A stretch of 64,000 nucleotides of DNA from Isoetes taiwanensis (GCA_021234155.1 JAJEKV010000109.1:2972738-3036737); one strand, 5' to 3'; positions 9,546 through 22,100 are shown, counted from the first letter of the stretch. The notes: a model not told the origin generated them from the letters alone. Numbers and translations are program-made.

Positions 9546-10326
9546 TAACAGTTTAGTGTTCATTTCATGCAGATGCTATTGTTCAAGAGGTTTCGGACCA
9601 ACATCCGAAATTAAGATTCGCCTTCGAGCTTTTTGAGAAGCTAAAACCCTGGTTTGTTGTGAAATTGAAGGACTTCAATAGTTGTTGTTGCATTCAGCAC
9701 GTGAGGATGCAAATGCTAGTGGATGGACTCAATGGGATGAGAACCAAACATCCGAAGAATTGCACTTGCACCTGCGATGTTTGTAGATCACATGAACTTG
9801 GTCAATGCAGGGCACACCAGCATAAAATTGCAAGTACAGGAAGCTTGTGGAGATCTATATTGTGTCCAAAGAGTGAATTAGATGAGTTTCACAAGAAGGC
9901 GTGCATCCTTGGAAATTGTGAGCTGTGTGGAATCAAGAAGTTTCAGACCTGTCCCATGGAAGGAAGTGGCAGTAGGAAAGTGAAATGGGAGTACATTGAC
10001 TATGAAAAAGACAACGTCTCGAGTTCTGGTAGGAGACTGACTCATCAGTACAATGAGACAGAACCCAAGGAGCTTGTGGATAAACTGAAGCCGATGGGGT
10101 TTCCAACAGTTCTGACCCAAAAATTGGGGCTTTTGCCCTGCATAAGGTAAACCATCCCTCCATTTCGGTAGATAAGATTCCAGGCTCATCTGCAGCCGCC
10201 CCTGCTCCACATAGTATAAATCATTCCCCAAAGGGCAATGGAGTAGGTAAGGCATTAGCAGGGGAAGATCTGGCATCTAAGGCAACTGTGAGTGCCATCA
10301 GTGCTATCCGTAAATTGAAAACTGCT

Positions 10327-12177
10327 ATGTTAGGGGCAGGGACAGGAGATAGTGCAGGTGGGCAGGAAAAATTCATACAGTGCAGCAGATCAGATTCACC
10401 CATGGAAGCCTCTCCGATGGAAGAAGCAGAAACCGTAGTAAACGAAAAAGATTTAGTTGCAAATAAAAAATTAGCAGAGACGAAGCACAAATCTGCAGGT
10501 TTGGTAGGCGCTATAATGGAAGAGAAATGGAGAGCAGAGAGCTTCACAAAAGGGGGGATATCTCATCTAAGCATAGAGGCTAAAAAACTGTCTCCACAAA
10601 CTACTGATACTACAAAAACCTTAACTGAAGAAGGGCAGAACAACACTGCAAATCATGACTCGGTTAGTGGCGGTGCAAGGAGTAATGCAAGGGAGGCTTG
10701 GAAAAACGACGACACAATAGCAAGAATCAACAAGCCTAGATTCTCAGAATGGATAAAGAACAGTGTGCCAAAAGAAACAGCCAGGAGTCCGAGAGTAGAT
10801 GCAGCACTTAAAACAGTAGAAGCAGGTTTTACCCAAGATCTGGGCAAATTAAATATAGGCCAGCCTGAAAAAAAAAAGGAACTGAAAGTGTTGGAAATAT
10901 AGAAGTAGAAGAGGAGTCTGACTTTCCCATAGCAGAGATAGACCACGGTATGTATGTAAAAGTGGTGGAGAATTTGGTATCACGCTCTGTTATAGGATTC
11001 TTTACAGGAGGATTCCTAGACTTGCGCAAACTAGAATTCTGGCTGTCAACACACTTAAAAAGGTTAGGTTTTCCTCAGCATGAATCCCTAAAGGCACTAG
11101 GTGGCAATTTCTTCCTCATTTTATTCCATAGCGAAGACACAGTAGATAAGATGGTGGCTCGTGCCGCGGACACCTTTACGGGGGAATACATCTTATACCA
11201 ATATTATTCTCCTAGCTTCTCCCCCCATCAAATGTCAGCAATTAAGATCCCATGCTGGTTGGAGATCGAACACCTACCTCCAGACATGCTGATACCTGAG
11301 TTTTTAAAGGTTATTGCTAACACAATAGGCGCTTATATCTCACATTCCATAGCCAGAGGGCCAAGGATTTGTGTCGCAATTCCAGCAAAGGCGAGCATAC
11401 CCAAGAGGGTGATAGTTAATAGTGGCAATTGCTCTTTCAAAATTCCCTTGAAGTTGACTAACAAATGGGAAATATACAGAATGTTTCCAGATCTAAAAAT
11501 TGAAGGGCTGGAAGAGAACCCACAAGCAAGATCTAAAGAAGAAATGAGCTCTCAGCATCAGGCACATAATGATAATCCTCATGTTCCCCCCACAAGTTCT
11601 GGGGTCCCAACGAGCCACCCCACTGTTCCTGTAACAATTACCCCATTTGCTCCAAGTCGGGGAATGAAACTCCTAACACCAGCAATGCGACATCTCCAAC
11701 CAAAAAACCCACAGCAGATCCTATCATCTCTACAACTGCTGAGGGCTCGTCAAAAACAGAAGGTCAAACTTGGGAAGGGGGGTGCAAAAAGGGAGAACCA
11801 GAAATATTGCTCGAAAAAGCGGAGGGCCTCGCCCAAAGTCCCCTCCTCAGATGTCTCTCAGCACTCAAATCGTCTCTGAGGTAAACAATCCCTTCTCTCA
11901 GTACATTAAAGAAATAATGAATTCAGAGGAGGCACTGCCAGAAAAGGTGAAAGTACTTCGAGGAGATATTGTAGTATGTGGAGAGTTGGCAGCTATAGAG
12001 AGTGCCCTCCCACCACATAAGAATCGGTGGGCAGACCTCCCAACGGAAGGTGAGAATGGGATGGACGAAGACCCCCCCAATGTAACAGGGAAAAAAAATA
12101 AAAAGGAAAACGTAATAGAAACAGATGGGACGGGGAACATGAAAAGGAAGAAAGGGTCTCCAAACATCTTCCAATGA
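10327..12177 (+). pseudogene. LINE ORF1 (DUF4283-type RNA-binding protein), frameshifted
   Basis: The first in-frame ATG is at 10327, although the frame is open upstream to about 10095. The N-terminal part is low-complexity and charged. A run of A residues at about 10868-10877 shifts the frame. The DUF4283-like core follows (10950-11500), with SRSVIGFFTGGFLDLRKLEFW, GGNFFLILFHSED and IPCWLEIEHLPPDML. A second shift near 11775, at a G-run, moves to the frame that ends at TGA 12175-12177 with KRKKGSPNIFQ. In related LINEs, ORF1 binds the element RNA. No CCHC knuckle is seen. Both shifts lie at homopolymers, so sequencing error is possible, although copy 2 is also broken there. Confidence 0.7.
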
Positions 12178-15100
12178 ATCATAAGATCCTAAGCTGGAAT
12201 ATCAGGGGAGTAAAATCCTCGGAATACAAGAAAAGCAGATTATCAAACACAATCAAGCATATAAATCCAGACGTAATATGCCTACAGGAGCATAAGTGTA
12301 AACAGGGGGAGATACATGAATTGTTCAACACAATAGGTAAAGAATACGTGGGTATCGCTGCAGTAAAAGATACCTCTAGTGCAGGCACTTTGATCGCCTG
12401 GAAGAAGGACGTAAAAGTATGTGATTCACAGGTAGACAGGTTTGGTAGGTGGGCTATAATTCTATGGCAACATGAAGGTAGAATATGGGGTCTGGTGAAT
12501 ATTTATGCCCATAACAACCCCAGGGGCAGAGGTGCTTTATGGGCCACTCTCAGACATAAATTGAAAAGCTTTGGAAGTCAGGTAGCTTGGCTCATGGCAG
12601 GGGATTTTAATATGGTGGAGGCAGCTGAGGATAGACAAGGGGTGTTGTCAGAAATAGTACACAGGTTCGAGAAAGTTCAGTGGAGTAAATTGGTAGAGGA
12701 TATGGGCTGGAGCTGGACGGAGATAAGGGATTTACATGGTGCAATGGATGGCTGGGAACGGGGAGGACGTACGCAAGACACGATAGATGCTATATGAATG
12801 ACGTGGCTTTCTCCATCCTCCCAAATCTTCAAAGATCCAATCAATTAAAGAATGTTATCTCCGATCATAATCCACAGGTGATATCTACTAAGAAATGTCA
12901 GTTTAGCACTTCTAAAACAGTATTCAAATTAAATACCAGGTATTTGAAAGACCCAGATTTTGTGGAGTCCTGCAAAAGCATATGGCAAACGGCTTTTAGT
13001 ACAGGTTCTGGTATGGAAACCATGATAACAGCTCTGTCAAATATAAAAAACTACGCCAAAAGCTGGGGTAGAGCAAAAGTGCAAAAAGAAAGGGAAGAAT
13101 TGGATATCCTTTATGGCCAACTCCTCTCACTTAGAGCATTGGGCCCCAATGATGGGGCGGAGGAGAAAAGGATAATAGAACAGATAAAGACAATAGAAGA
13201 GGTCAAGATAGTTGAAAATAGATGTAAAGCAGGATTGACCTGGCTAAAAGAAGCTGATAAATGCACACAGTTCTTCTTCAAGACAACTTAAGAAAAGAAG
13301 ATATCCTCTACGTTATCATCCATCACTCATAACGATGGGTCAATTCTCAATTCTCCAGGAGATCTCAAAAGGTATTTATATGACCATTTCAAAGCTTTCT
13401 TTGGAGAACACAATTTACCATTTCAAGAGACTTTCGAAGAGCTGGTGGTCTCAAAAGTCTCACCGATAATAGACTCTAGTCAGCAAGACATACTAAGTCT
13501 TCCCCTCTCTATAGAGGACCTTCAAAAGGCCACCTTTCTACTGGCTAAAAATAAATGTCCAGGTATGGATGGAATTCCCATAGAATTCTATCAAAGCAAT
13601 TGGGAATGGGTCAAGAAGGATATCTTCTCTACTTATACAGACTTTATGCAAGTTGAAAATCTAAATCCAAGATTGAACACATGATGTATTTCCTTAGTCC
13701 CCAAGAGTAAGGAGCCAAGCACTATCAACGATTGGAGACCCATCACACTTCTATCTGCGTTCTATAAGATCATAGCTAAGGCTATGGCAGAGAAGATTAA
13801 GCCAATTCTAGCTGAAGGCATCTCACAAGCCCAATCTGGCTTTCTACCAGGTAGGAGTATCCTGAGCAATGTCGCAGCAGCATTTGAAGGTTTACATTGG
13901 GCTAGAAAAACAAGACAAAAGGTGGCCTATCTAAAGCTAGACTTTACCAAAGCTTATGACAGTATCAGATGGAGTTTTCTGCACAAAATGATGCTCAAGT
14001 TGGGTTGTGGAAATATTTTTACAGAAGGGGCCATGAAACTTCTGCGATCTGCTCGAGCTTCTGTCTTATTCCAAGGTGATCCCTCTCCAATTTTTGATAT
14101 AAAGAGGGGCATCAGGCAAGGGTGCCCCCTTGCCCCATTCCTCTTCAATATTGCAGCAGAAGCGCTGTCACAAATATTCACGCAAGCCTCTGCAGACGGT
14201 ATGATTCAGGGACTACAAATGTTGGACGGCTCTCAACAAATATGTAACCAATACGCAGATGACACTTTTCTATTCATAGAGGCAGAGGAAGATAACCTGT
14301 CATGTGCAGGTAAATTGCTAGCGTCCTCAATAGCCTCAGATTGTCTCATAAATTGGAAAAAATGCGCAGTACAGTGGCCTTTGGAAGACCTGCATCCTGC
14401 ATGCTTGACAATCCTACCATGGAAAATAATCCCAGAGGGTGAGCATTCCAACTTGCTAGGTATTCCAGTGGGCATTAATATCGCTAATGCACAAATATGG
14501 GACGAAATACTGCTAGGCCTTCAGAAACACTTAAATTGGTGGAAGGTGGCAAAGCTATCACTTGCAGGACGGATCACAGTGGCAAAACATGTGTTAAGCA
14601 ACACTCATGTCTATACGTCATCAATTCTACTGGCCCCAAAGCAGAAGGCACAAGAGCTAGAAGGGTTAATCCACAACTTCGTCTGGGGAGGGAACGAAGA
14701 AGGGGCAGTGGTCAAAATCGCTTGGTGGAAGTGCAAGAGAGATAAGACAGAAGGAGGAATTGGAATGGTCGACATATCATTACAGAGCAAAGTATTAATT
14801 GCCAAATTCATATGGATGATCCTACAGAAAAGGGTGAAGTCTCCAGGTATGCACCTCATCAACCAGGCCCTATTAGCTTCATGTAAGCATAGTAAGCCCT
14901 CCGTTAAAGTCTCACTTCCATGGTCACTCTTTTTTTATCTTAAGCCATGTAGAGAAGCATCTCCATTTCTAAAGGGTTTAATTTCGGCTTGGCAAGTCAT
15001 AAAAAAACTTTTTACACTTGACATCAACAAGTTTGAAGCAGAGACTTCTCCTCCATGGTGGGTACCAGTGCTACTGCATAACAAACAAGGCCCCTTAGGC

Positions 15101-15925
15101 ATGGTGGCTGATGCAAGGATCGTAAAGAGGTGGAAAAATTGTGGAATTGATTCCTGTGCCCAGTGGTACAAGGGAGGGCAATTAGTAAGTTGGGTAGAAT
15201 TTCAGGTTTGTTTTGCCTTAAAGGACGCAGACAAAACAATATGGGAAAGTGTGGCTACAATACTCCCAAACACTATAACTACAGGAGAGCAAAATCCATG
15301 GGTTCTGCACCCCGAGATTCAGCCTAACAAGTTTGTTAAATCAAGTTACAGAAGATTGAGGACTAAGGGTGTACTCCCAATATCTACCAAATGGGAACTA
15401 GTGATCACAGAGGAAAACCTAAAAAATATCTGGAGAGATGCATGGCAGAAATATCTGCCCCCACGGATAAACGCTTTCCTTTGGCAAGTGATACACAGGG
15501 TTCCAAGGGTCAATCAACTAGTCTCCAAATGGGACAATAAAGTCAGCCCACTATGCCCCATTTGTGAGGTTGAACAAGAATCCATTGAACATTGTCTGGT
15601 GGAATGTGAGAAGCTGCAAGTAGTATGCGCATGGAGCCTGGATCGCTTTGAATACCCGTTAGGTACCAAGGAACTGCTGTTGGGTATCCTTCCCCTAGAT
15701 TGGGGCACCACGAAGAAGGTGGCCTTCCATATAGCTAGAGCCTGGACAATCTGGTCAAAATGGAAAAGCAGAAATGCCTTAGTCTTCAAAGAGGATCAAG
15801 AGGTCAAATCACCAAATCAGCTTCTACATACGATACTGGAAAGGCTAAAAAAATTCAGGCTAGTGTTTGAGAGCGAAGAAGAAGTAAAGGTTGAAATATG
15901 GGGCACCTACCTAAGTCTACACTAG
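12174..15925 (+). pseudogene. LINE ORF2: endonuclease, reverse transcriptase, zf-RVT
   Basis: The ATG at 12174 overlaps the ORF1 stop as ATGA. The endonuclease domain (12174-12880) shows ILSWNIRG, CLQEHK, NIYAHNN, MAGDFNM and SDHNPQV. A one-base frame shift occurs near 12775. The RT domain (about 13550-14650) has GMDGIPIEFY, LVPKSKEP, the catalytic YLKLDFTKAYDSI, RGIRQGCPLAPFLF and QYADDTFLF. A C-terminal segment has SLAGRITVAKHVL and a zf-RVT region (FLWQVIHRVPRVNQL, CPICEVEQESIEHCL, about 15470-15610). In-frame TAA at 13289-13291 and TGA at 13682-13684 interrupt it. Both stops are also present in copy 2 (near 53172 and 53567), so the LINE was dead before the two copies separated. Confidence 0.88.
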
Positions 15926-16050
15926 AACGTCCAAGAGAGCCATGTAGCTATCCCCATCTCAGATTTGCAGATGGGTGCACCCCTGCCATGTGGCTGTGTA
16001 TCGTTCTCTTAAAGTAAATAAAGTCAATTTTTTATCCCTAAAAAAAAAAG

Positions 16051-17346
16051 AAGCAATGTAGAGAGTTGAAAGGATAAACTATGAAATAAGAGAGTACATG
16101 GTGTGGTACACAATATTATCCCTCTTGTAACCTGCATTGCTATATTGATTTATTTGGATCCTAGTCTTCGAATCCATGGTGTGATTCATGAGGAGCTTAT
16201 CAAACTATGGAACACATTTCAATGGAAAAGGTATGGTTCATATGCCAATCCACGGTTGTCTCTTATAATGCACAATTTTGAACTTTTCCAAATGCTAAAG
16301 AGAAATAGGACAACTCTATAGTGTGCTTGATGTTGATAACATATTGATGTGGAGCAAGCATCCTAGACCACGGCCTTGAGGATGTGGATAACAAGCACTT
16401 AAATGTGGTAGGTCCAGAGTTAGGTGATAATATATAATATAGGAATAAATTGCTCTTTTTTTTGCCATCCTAGTGGATGGCATATCAATTGGGATAACAA
16501 ATTAATGCGGGGCCATGATATCGTACCAGATTGTGGGCGACTTGATAAACAAGGCACAATATACTATCGAACTTTCTTGGCTTCAAACGCACAAGTATGC
16601 AAGTGGCTTCCTCTTTTCCGGATGAAGCATAGTAGCATGTTCGTCAATTGAATAAATATTTGCAAATGGGAAAGAAGACGTCAAAAAGGCATTGGCGTTG
16701 TGAAGTTGAGAAAGCAACGCATGTTGATCAATCGAATAAATGCTTCCCAATGGGAAAGAGTTACTTCACAGGCATTGCCATTGTAAAGTTGAGAAACCAC
16801 TGTGGAAGGTTCATAAAGTTGAGAAACCACTGTGGAAGGTTCATAGTGTACACAATATGCTGATCTTCTTATACAACATACAATATTTTTTCCCAAATAA
16901 TAGTGACACCATTGTACTTTCATAGTAAACACATGGGATCTTCATCTCTGGCACATAGAATGCCTTTGAGGCTCTGACATCTCAATTATTTTTGGTTCTA
17001 TGATACCATCTCAGTTAAATTGAAGATGCCCAAGGTAAAAATGTTTTGTGCCCCTCATTTTCATCCTCATAATTGGCATCACAAATGATGCCCACCAGTT
17101 CAATGCTATGGCCTAAAACTATCATCTAAGACTCAATGCAAAGAATACAACCATAACTAGGTGATGGCCTAAAACTATCATATAAGACTCAATAAACACA
17201 AAAGCAACAAAAGTTGGAAAAGATTGCTACAATCTTTTCATCCCCATGTGTAATTTTCATGATCAATGACGTGTAGATATCACCTAAGAGATATGCAAAA
17301 CTTGATAAAGACATGAGCAACATACATTAGAAAGAATTATGGTGTA
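16051..17346 (+). other. Non-coding stretch with a 30-bp tandem repeat
   Basis: No convincing gene. A perfect 30-bp unit beginning AAAGTTGAGAAACCACTG is repeated at 16785-16814 and 16815-16844. In copy 2 this tandem is degraded. Short open frames (16103-16863) show no family resemblance. Confidence 0.6.
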
Positions 17347-17540
17347 GATAACGTCCTGGCCCGAGGACGTTACCTGAAAAAAAATTTGAGGGCCAATGAA
17401 AATGCCGAGGGTGTGCGTTACCTGAAAAAAAATTTGAGGGCCAATGAAAATGCCGAGGGTGTGCGCGCAGCGCACGCCCGAGGCATTTTCATTGGCCCGA
17501 AAATTTTTTTCAGGTAACGTCCGAGGGCCAGGACGTTATC
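17347..17540 (+). mobile_element. Fold-back (palindromic) MITE-like element
   Basis: The left arm starts GATAACGTCCTGGCCCGAGG and the right arm ends with its complement GAGGGCCAGGACGTTATC. The arms continue inward through TTACCTGAAAAAAAATTT and its complement to a centre at CGCGCAGCGCACG. The left arm also contains a tandem duplication of about 49 bp. The whole would extrude as a long hairpin. No coding capacity. Confidence 0.8.
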
Positions 17541-17544
17541 GCCC

Positions 17545-18344
17545 TTAACGCCCCGGTTCGAGGGTTTGCTCCAGGGCCGGATCCAGATCTTAGAAGAAGA
17601 AAGCAGAGTTGCCGGATCCAGATTTTAGAAGAGGGAAGGCCGGATTCTTAGAAGCAGAAGACCGGATCTTAGAACAGAAAAAGGCCGGATCAAAAGTTCG
17701 AGGGTTTGCCAAAGACGAAGCGAGGCCGAGAGCCGGAATGGAAGCAAAGGCGTAGCCAAGTTTTCTTGGCTTGGCTATGGCGGTATTTTTTTTTTGGCAG
17801 GAGGTGGCTATGGCGGTTCAGGCGAAGCTAGAGCAGAGTTTTTTTTGGATTCTTGAGCTCTAGTTTTGAACTCAAGCTTTGAGCTCTAGCTTTTGGGCTC
17901 AAGCTTTTAGCCTATTTTTAAGCATGCGAAACTCTGTTCTCAGCAAAACTCTGTTGGCATCCGAAACTGTGTACTCTGTTGGTATGCGAAACTCTGTTCT
18001 CAGCGAAGCATGAAGCACAATGAAACGCTGTTCCGGAAGAGCTCCAGTAGAGCACAATGAAGTCCAGCAAAGCCCCATTACCTCTCAAATCGAAATCTCT
18101 GAAACAGGGTCTAGAAATCTTTGAAAACTGTGTGCAGATTGCTAAATGTCTGAAGCATGCTCGTAATTGCTGAAGCAGGTAAGAAGCCAACGGAAATCCC
18201 TAGGGTGTTATGCGGTTTTCCACTGATTATCCTAGGGTGTTATAAGGGATCTCCATAAATTTCCAATCGCAGGCATGTTACTAGCTGACAAACCAACGGT
18301 TCAGATTAAATCTGAGCCTGTAAACCTGAGAACCGGGGCGTTAA
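17545..18344 (+). mobile_element. TTAA-flanked non-autonomous TIR element
   Basis: TTAACGCCCCGGTTC at 17545 is the exact inverse of GAACCGGGGCGTTAA ending at 18344. Similarity continues imperfectly for about 25 bp (GAGGGTTTGC against TCAGGTTTAC). TTAA on both sides fits the target duplication of piggyBac or Kolobok elements. The 800-bp interior has short GGCCGGATCCAGAT-type and GAGCTCTAGCTTTTG-type repeats and no transposase. It directly abuts the fold-back element at 17540. Confidence 0.65.
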
Positions 18345-18520
18345 GGTTCTTTTAAGATAGTCGGTGAAAAAAGATTATGCTCAAAATCTATGTAAACAAT
18401 GATCTCTAATGAAGAGAAGAACAAGGCTTGGCCCATTCAGCCTTGCCAAGTTACTTGTCTAACTGGCTCGTGTACAAGTAGTAAGATGACAAGAATGATA
18501 GGACATAGCATACATCTGTC

Positions 18521-18672
18521 TCTATCTATCTCATGGGGCAAGGTGCTTAGGAGGTTTGGTCTAGACTTGAATAGTAGATGAAGACAACTGAAGATGTCTA
18601 TCTATCTCATGGGGCAAGGTGCTTAGGAGGTTTGGTCTAGACTTGAATAGTAGATGAAGACAACTGAAGATG
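18521..18672 (+). repeat. 76-bp tandem duplication
   Basis: Two units beginning TCTATCTATCTCATGGGGCA start at 18521 and 18597 and are essentially identical. They are non-coding. Copy 2 has the same tandem at about 58361-58520, with small indels. Confidence 0.85.
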
Positions 18673-19153
18673 ACAGGCACCATACTATGCTTCCTCATGC
18701 TTGATCTAGACAAATGCTTGATCAAGACAAAGCACCAAAACAATCTGAGTAAAATAATTTGGAGTGGCACAAAGCGACATAATAGAGCAAAATTGAGGGT
18801 TAAACAGATGAAACAAAGATGCCGTAATGGTAAAATGGCGCGCTATGGATAAGAAGAAGAAGAAGCAATTTTTATGGATAAGAAAGAAGAGGCATATTTT
18901 ATTAACTAGGGGTTTAAACATGACGATGGAGAGTATATTTTATAGGAGGCACGCCAAATAATGGTGGAGAATACAAGGAATATGGCAAGAAGAATATGCT
19001 AGGCTATTCCTGAATTAAATGGGTGGTTTTGTTTGTTCATTTGGGCTATTTTATTACTGTTGTATTGTTTTTGCTTTACCCTCAATATAGGGAACTCGGT
19101 GCAAAACTAGACGTCTCTTCCTTTTCTATAAATAAATGACTCTAATGGAGGTT
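18673..19153 (+). promoter_or_regulatory. Putative promoter region of the SirB1-like gene
   Basis: AT-rich, with TATAAATA at 19127-19134. That box is only 20 bases before the ATG at 19154, too close for a normal leader. Either the coding start lies further downstream or this box is not used. No other gene is seen here. Confidence 0.35.
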
Positions 19154-22100
19154 GTTGGTGGCCATGGCTATGGAGAAATGGCAAAATGAGAAATCGAGCT
19201 TCAAAATCCGACGACGCGCTTTCCAGGTCTTTATTGCTTGTCCTTCATCCTCCATACATTATCGCAATGCACGCTTTTCTTCCTCAATTTCGCATAATTC
19301 TTCGTTAGTTTCGGGCTCTAATCTGTACAACAAAACGCTGCATTTGTGATAGAAGTAGGGCGGATTTGTTCTGCGATTTGATCCTCTGACATGTGGGGTT
19401 TTTGGTGGTACGGTGATTCGGCTATGTCAACATGACACAGTCGGACTGAAGGAAATGTGGCGGTTCGCCAGATTTGTCCATGTCTGCCGTTTTTTCGATG
19501 CATTGGACTGCTCATAAAAACGCATGTCAGGTTGCAATTTGCTTATCAGCCTCTTTTCATTTGATTCTCTCGGATTGCGGCCACTGTTTCTCGGGTTGGA
19601 ATTTTGGGAAATTTCGGTTTCTACCCTCTCCATTTCTATTTTATCCGTGTCAATCAAAAGGGTCCCGTTTTATGAACAGAAATGCAATGCATTAGTCTTG
19701 GAAGTAATTATTTGATCTGCTGCCTCTGTTAGCGTCGGAATTGTTCATATTGTTCTATCTTTTGGACGAAAGATGGGTCTTTGCTGGTTAGAATGCTCTG
19801 TATAACTGTTTTTACCTGTAGTTTTCAATCCTCAAATTCTAGTATTTTTCTATGCTACCAGGGCAAATGGATTTGAGAGGCTCCATTTGCTAATAGGCCG
19901 TTCTGTGCACATGATACATGCAATCGCTCTGTGCATGCATTTGAGTTTCGATCGTGATTAGGTTTCTTGGTTTTGCCGTTCTCCTTATATACCTCATCTC
20001 TTTAATCTTGATCTGGGTCATTTATGGGCGATGCATGAAGAGTACAGATTTAGTCTTTTTGTTGCTCTCCGTATTTAGCTAGGTAGAATCATAAAACGAA
20101 TATGTTGAGTTTCATTTATGTAATCTCTTATCACAACTGAACAGGAGTTATAATATGCGATCCAATCGGCAATAAACGGCGAGTTCTAGTAGATCTCTGT
20201 GCGACCTTCCATTTCGTCAATAACATGTCCTTGTATTTCTCTTTCTCGGAGATTTTACCTTCAAGGTGAGATATTCATCATAGTATTGTGGAAATAAGTA
20301 GTATGTGAGAGGATTAATTGAAGCTTCGTTGCAGAAGTAGAGATGGGTGTGGGGGGAACTCTAGACCACAGTATCTTCCCATCACCATTGCCATTATGGA
20401 CATATGCAGGCTGAAATCCAGCTACCACATCAAGGTCCTCCTCTTACGCTGCTTGTTGTTTTTAAGATGAAGGCTAGGTCTAATGTTTGATTTCTTGACA
20501 TGGTTGCAGGAGTTCACGATCTCCGTTTGTTAAACATTTTGGGAGTTACTACCTGATAAAAGGGCCTAGAAATGACAACCACCATTTTTCAAAAACCATT
20601 TATTGGCTACAGCCTCTTAAGCAACTGGCAAACCCCTTGGTGAGCAATAACTTTTAGGTTCAATAAATTATTTTCTTTAGATTGTCATGTTGATCGCAAT
20701 GCTTATCTTGGGCTATTGCAGCAGGGAACTGCATCCTGGTAGAAGTCACAAGTTAATATGTAAGCCACACCATCTCATGGTATCTTCTGGCATCATTGCA
20801 CCAAGTCCATCACTGGATTATGTTGAAAATGAGGTTAATCTCATCCCATGACCATGCTTCGACTATGTTTGTCATCTTATTGACTTTGCTGGAGCCAATG
20901 ACTTCTGCAGGTTGCAAAGCTTGCAAGGAGTGAATTTCGAAGTGAGGTGTCCTTCCACAGAGATGACAAAGACATATGCCTCACTAAGGTATTTATCTAG
21001 ATTTTGTTCTGAAGACATCATTTACCTTTAGAACTCATGCTTGAGCTACAATCGCCACATATTCATATTAGAGTTCACTTTTCAGCTAACTCTTTTTGCT
21101 TTCTGTAGGCTGCTCTTCTTGTTTCTGCAGAAGATGAAGCATTCTTCTCGGCAAACATGGAAAGGGATATTCTTGCACTGCAGAAAGAAGGCCGAGAAAC
21201 ACCTTTTACTAAAAAGCCAGTTTTTTCAACGGAATCTCTTCTTTTAGATGGCATGAGCATCTCGACATGGATGAACAGGATAGATGCACTTGCCAATGAA
21301 GTTGAGACTTCTTTCAATATAAAGGAGAAGATGAATCAGCCACTACAAATTCTGCAAGCTGTGTATACAGTGTTGTTTGATGTACATAGGTTTTTGAAGA
21401 AGTCATCTCTCTCATCAGATCCGAAGACCTCATATTTACATTTAGTTCTCTCTCTCGGTTGTGGATCAGGTTAGTTTCATTATTAATAGTTGTGGAATTT
21501 GAGTTTAGACATTTATTTCTATGCTCTGATGTTCTTTGTATGTGTACACAGCTATTATGCTTGGGATCATATTTCTTGAAGTGTGTCGTAAGTTAGGTGT
21601 AAATATGGTAGGAGCAGGGGTTGGTGAAGACTTTTTTGTTTGGCATATGGTTTCAGAAAAAAAGGTATGCTAAAAAATCATTTGTTAAAATACTTGTGTT
21701 TATTGGTTCCTTGTATATGTAATGCTTTGGAATGTGATGTCAGATGGTCTTTGAACCCTGCAAAGATGGGAAGATCTGGTTCCAAGATTCAAGCAGTGCC
21801 TCCTCCCTGCACCTTCCTGAAGGTTTTTCCCTGGCAAATGAAGGAAGCGCCGAGGTTTTGACAGATCAACTTACTCTACATCCTGCATCAAATCGAGCTA
21901 TTCTCGGGACTCTGCTCCGAAATTTGAAAGTGAGTATTTTATTTCTCTTGAATGTGCGCTGGTAAATGGATCAATCTGGATCATCTATACCCTGATCTGT
22001 TAAAGAATGGTTTGATTGTTTAGTTGATTTTATAAAACACCTGCTTTAATTTTCTTGATGGTGTTATGCTTATGGAATAATGAAAATTTCTCTTAGCATG

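Larger units (their letters stand above)
6933..10095 (+). pseudogene. Decayed two-exon transposon-like gene
   Basis: Exon 1 (6933-7671) starts MDVNEVIVH. It has a strongly basic region (GRKRRRTKEQEMLKKRRQRK) and then, after a frame shift near 7350 and an in-frame TAG at about 7420, the segment FWIENTRVSPNTKDVRTRRL. It ends at a CAG|GTTAGT donor. Exon 2 starts at 9573 after TTTCATGCAG and contains FELFEKLKPWFVVKLKDFNSCCC, a Cys/His cluster (CTCTCDVCRSH), LWRSILCPK and LGNCELCG. This layout (xxPSPNTKDV, then a TCCCxYHV-like motif, then CxxC pairs) resembles a widespread uncharacterised eukaryotic family that I associate with DNA transposons. I cannot name the superfamily. The frame ends near 10095, where the LINE appears to be inserted just after ELVDKLKP. 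Joining the exons also needs a one-base shift, so this copy is not functional. Confidence 0.5.
10095..16050 (+). mobile_element. L1-like LINE retrotransposon (non-LTR)
   Basis: A full-length-looking plant LINE: ORF1 with a DUF4283-type domain, an ORF2 start overlapping the ORF1 stop, apurinic-type endonuclease, reverse transcriptase, a C-terminal zinc-finger domain, then a short 3' UTR with AATAAA at 16017-16022 and an A-run at 16039-16049. The left boundary is uncertain: coding similarity of the host transposon-like gene ends near 10095 and the ORF1 frame is open from there. I could not define target-site duplications. It carries several frame breaks and is inactive. The same breaks occur in copy 2. 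Confidence 0.85.

Noticed and set aside
16785-16844. CRISPR-like array
   Set aside because: Two adjacent 30-bp units without spacers in a plant nuclear region; a simple tandem duplication.
18061-18349. Possible tRNA-like segment around the GGTTCGAG word in the TTAA element (17555)
   Set aside because: No acceptor stem or anticodon arm could be built around it.
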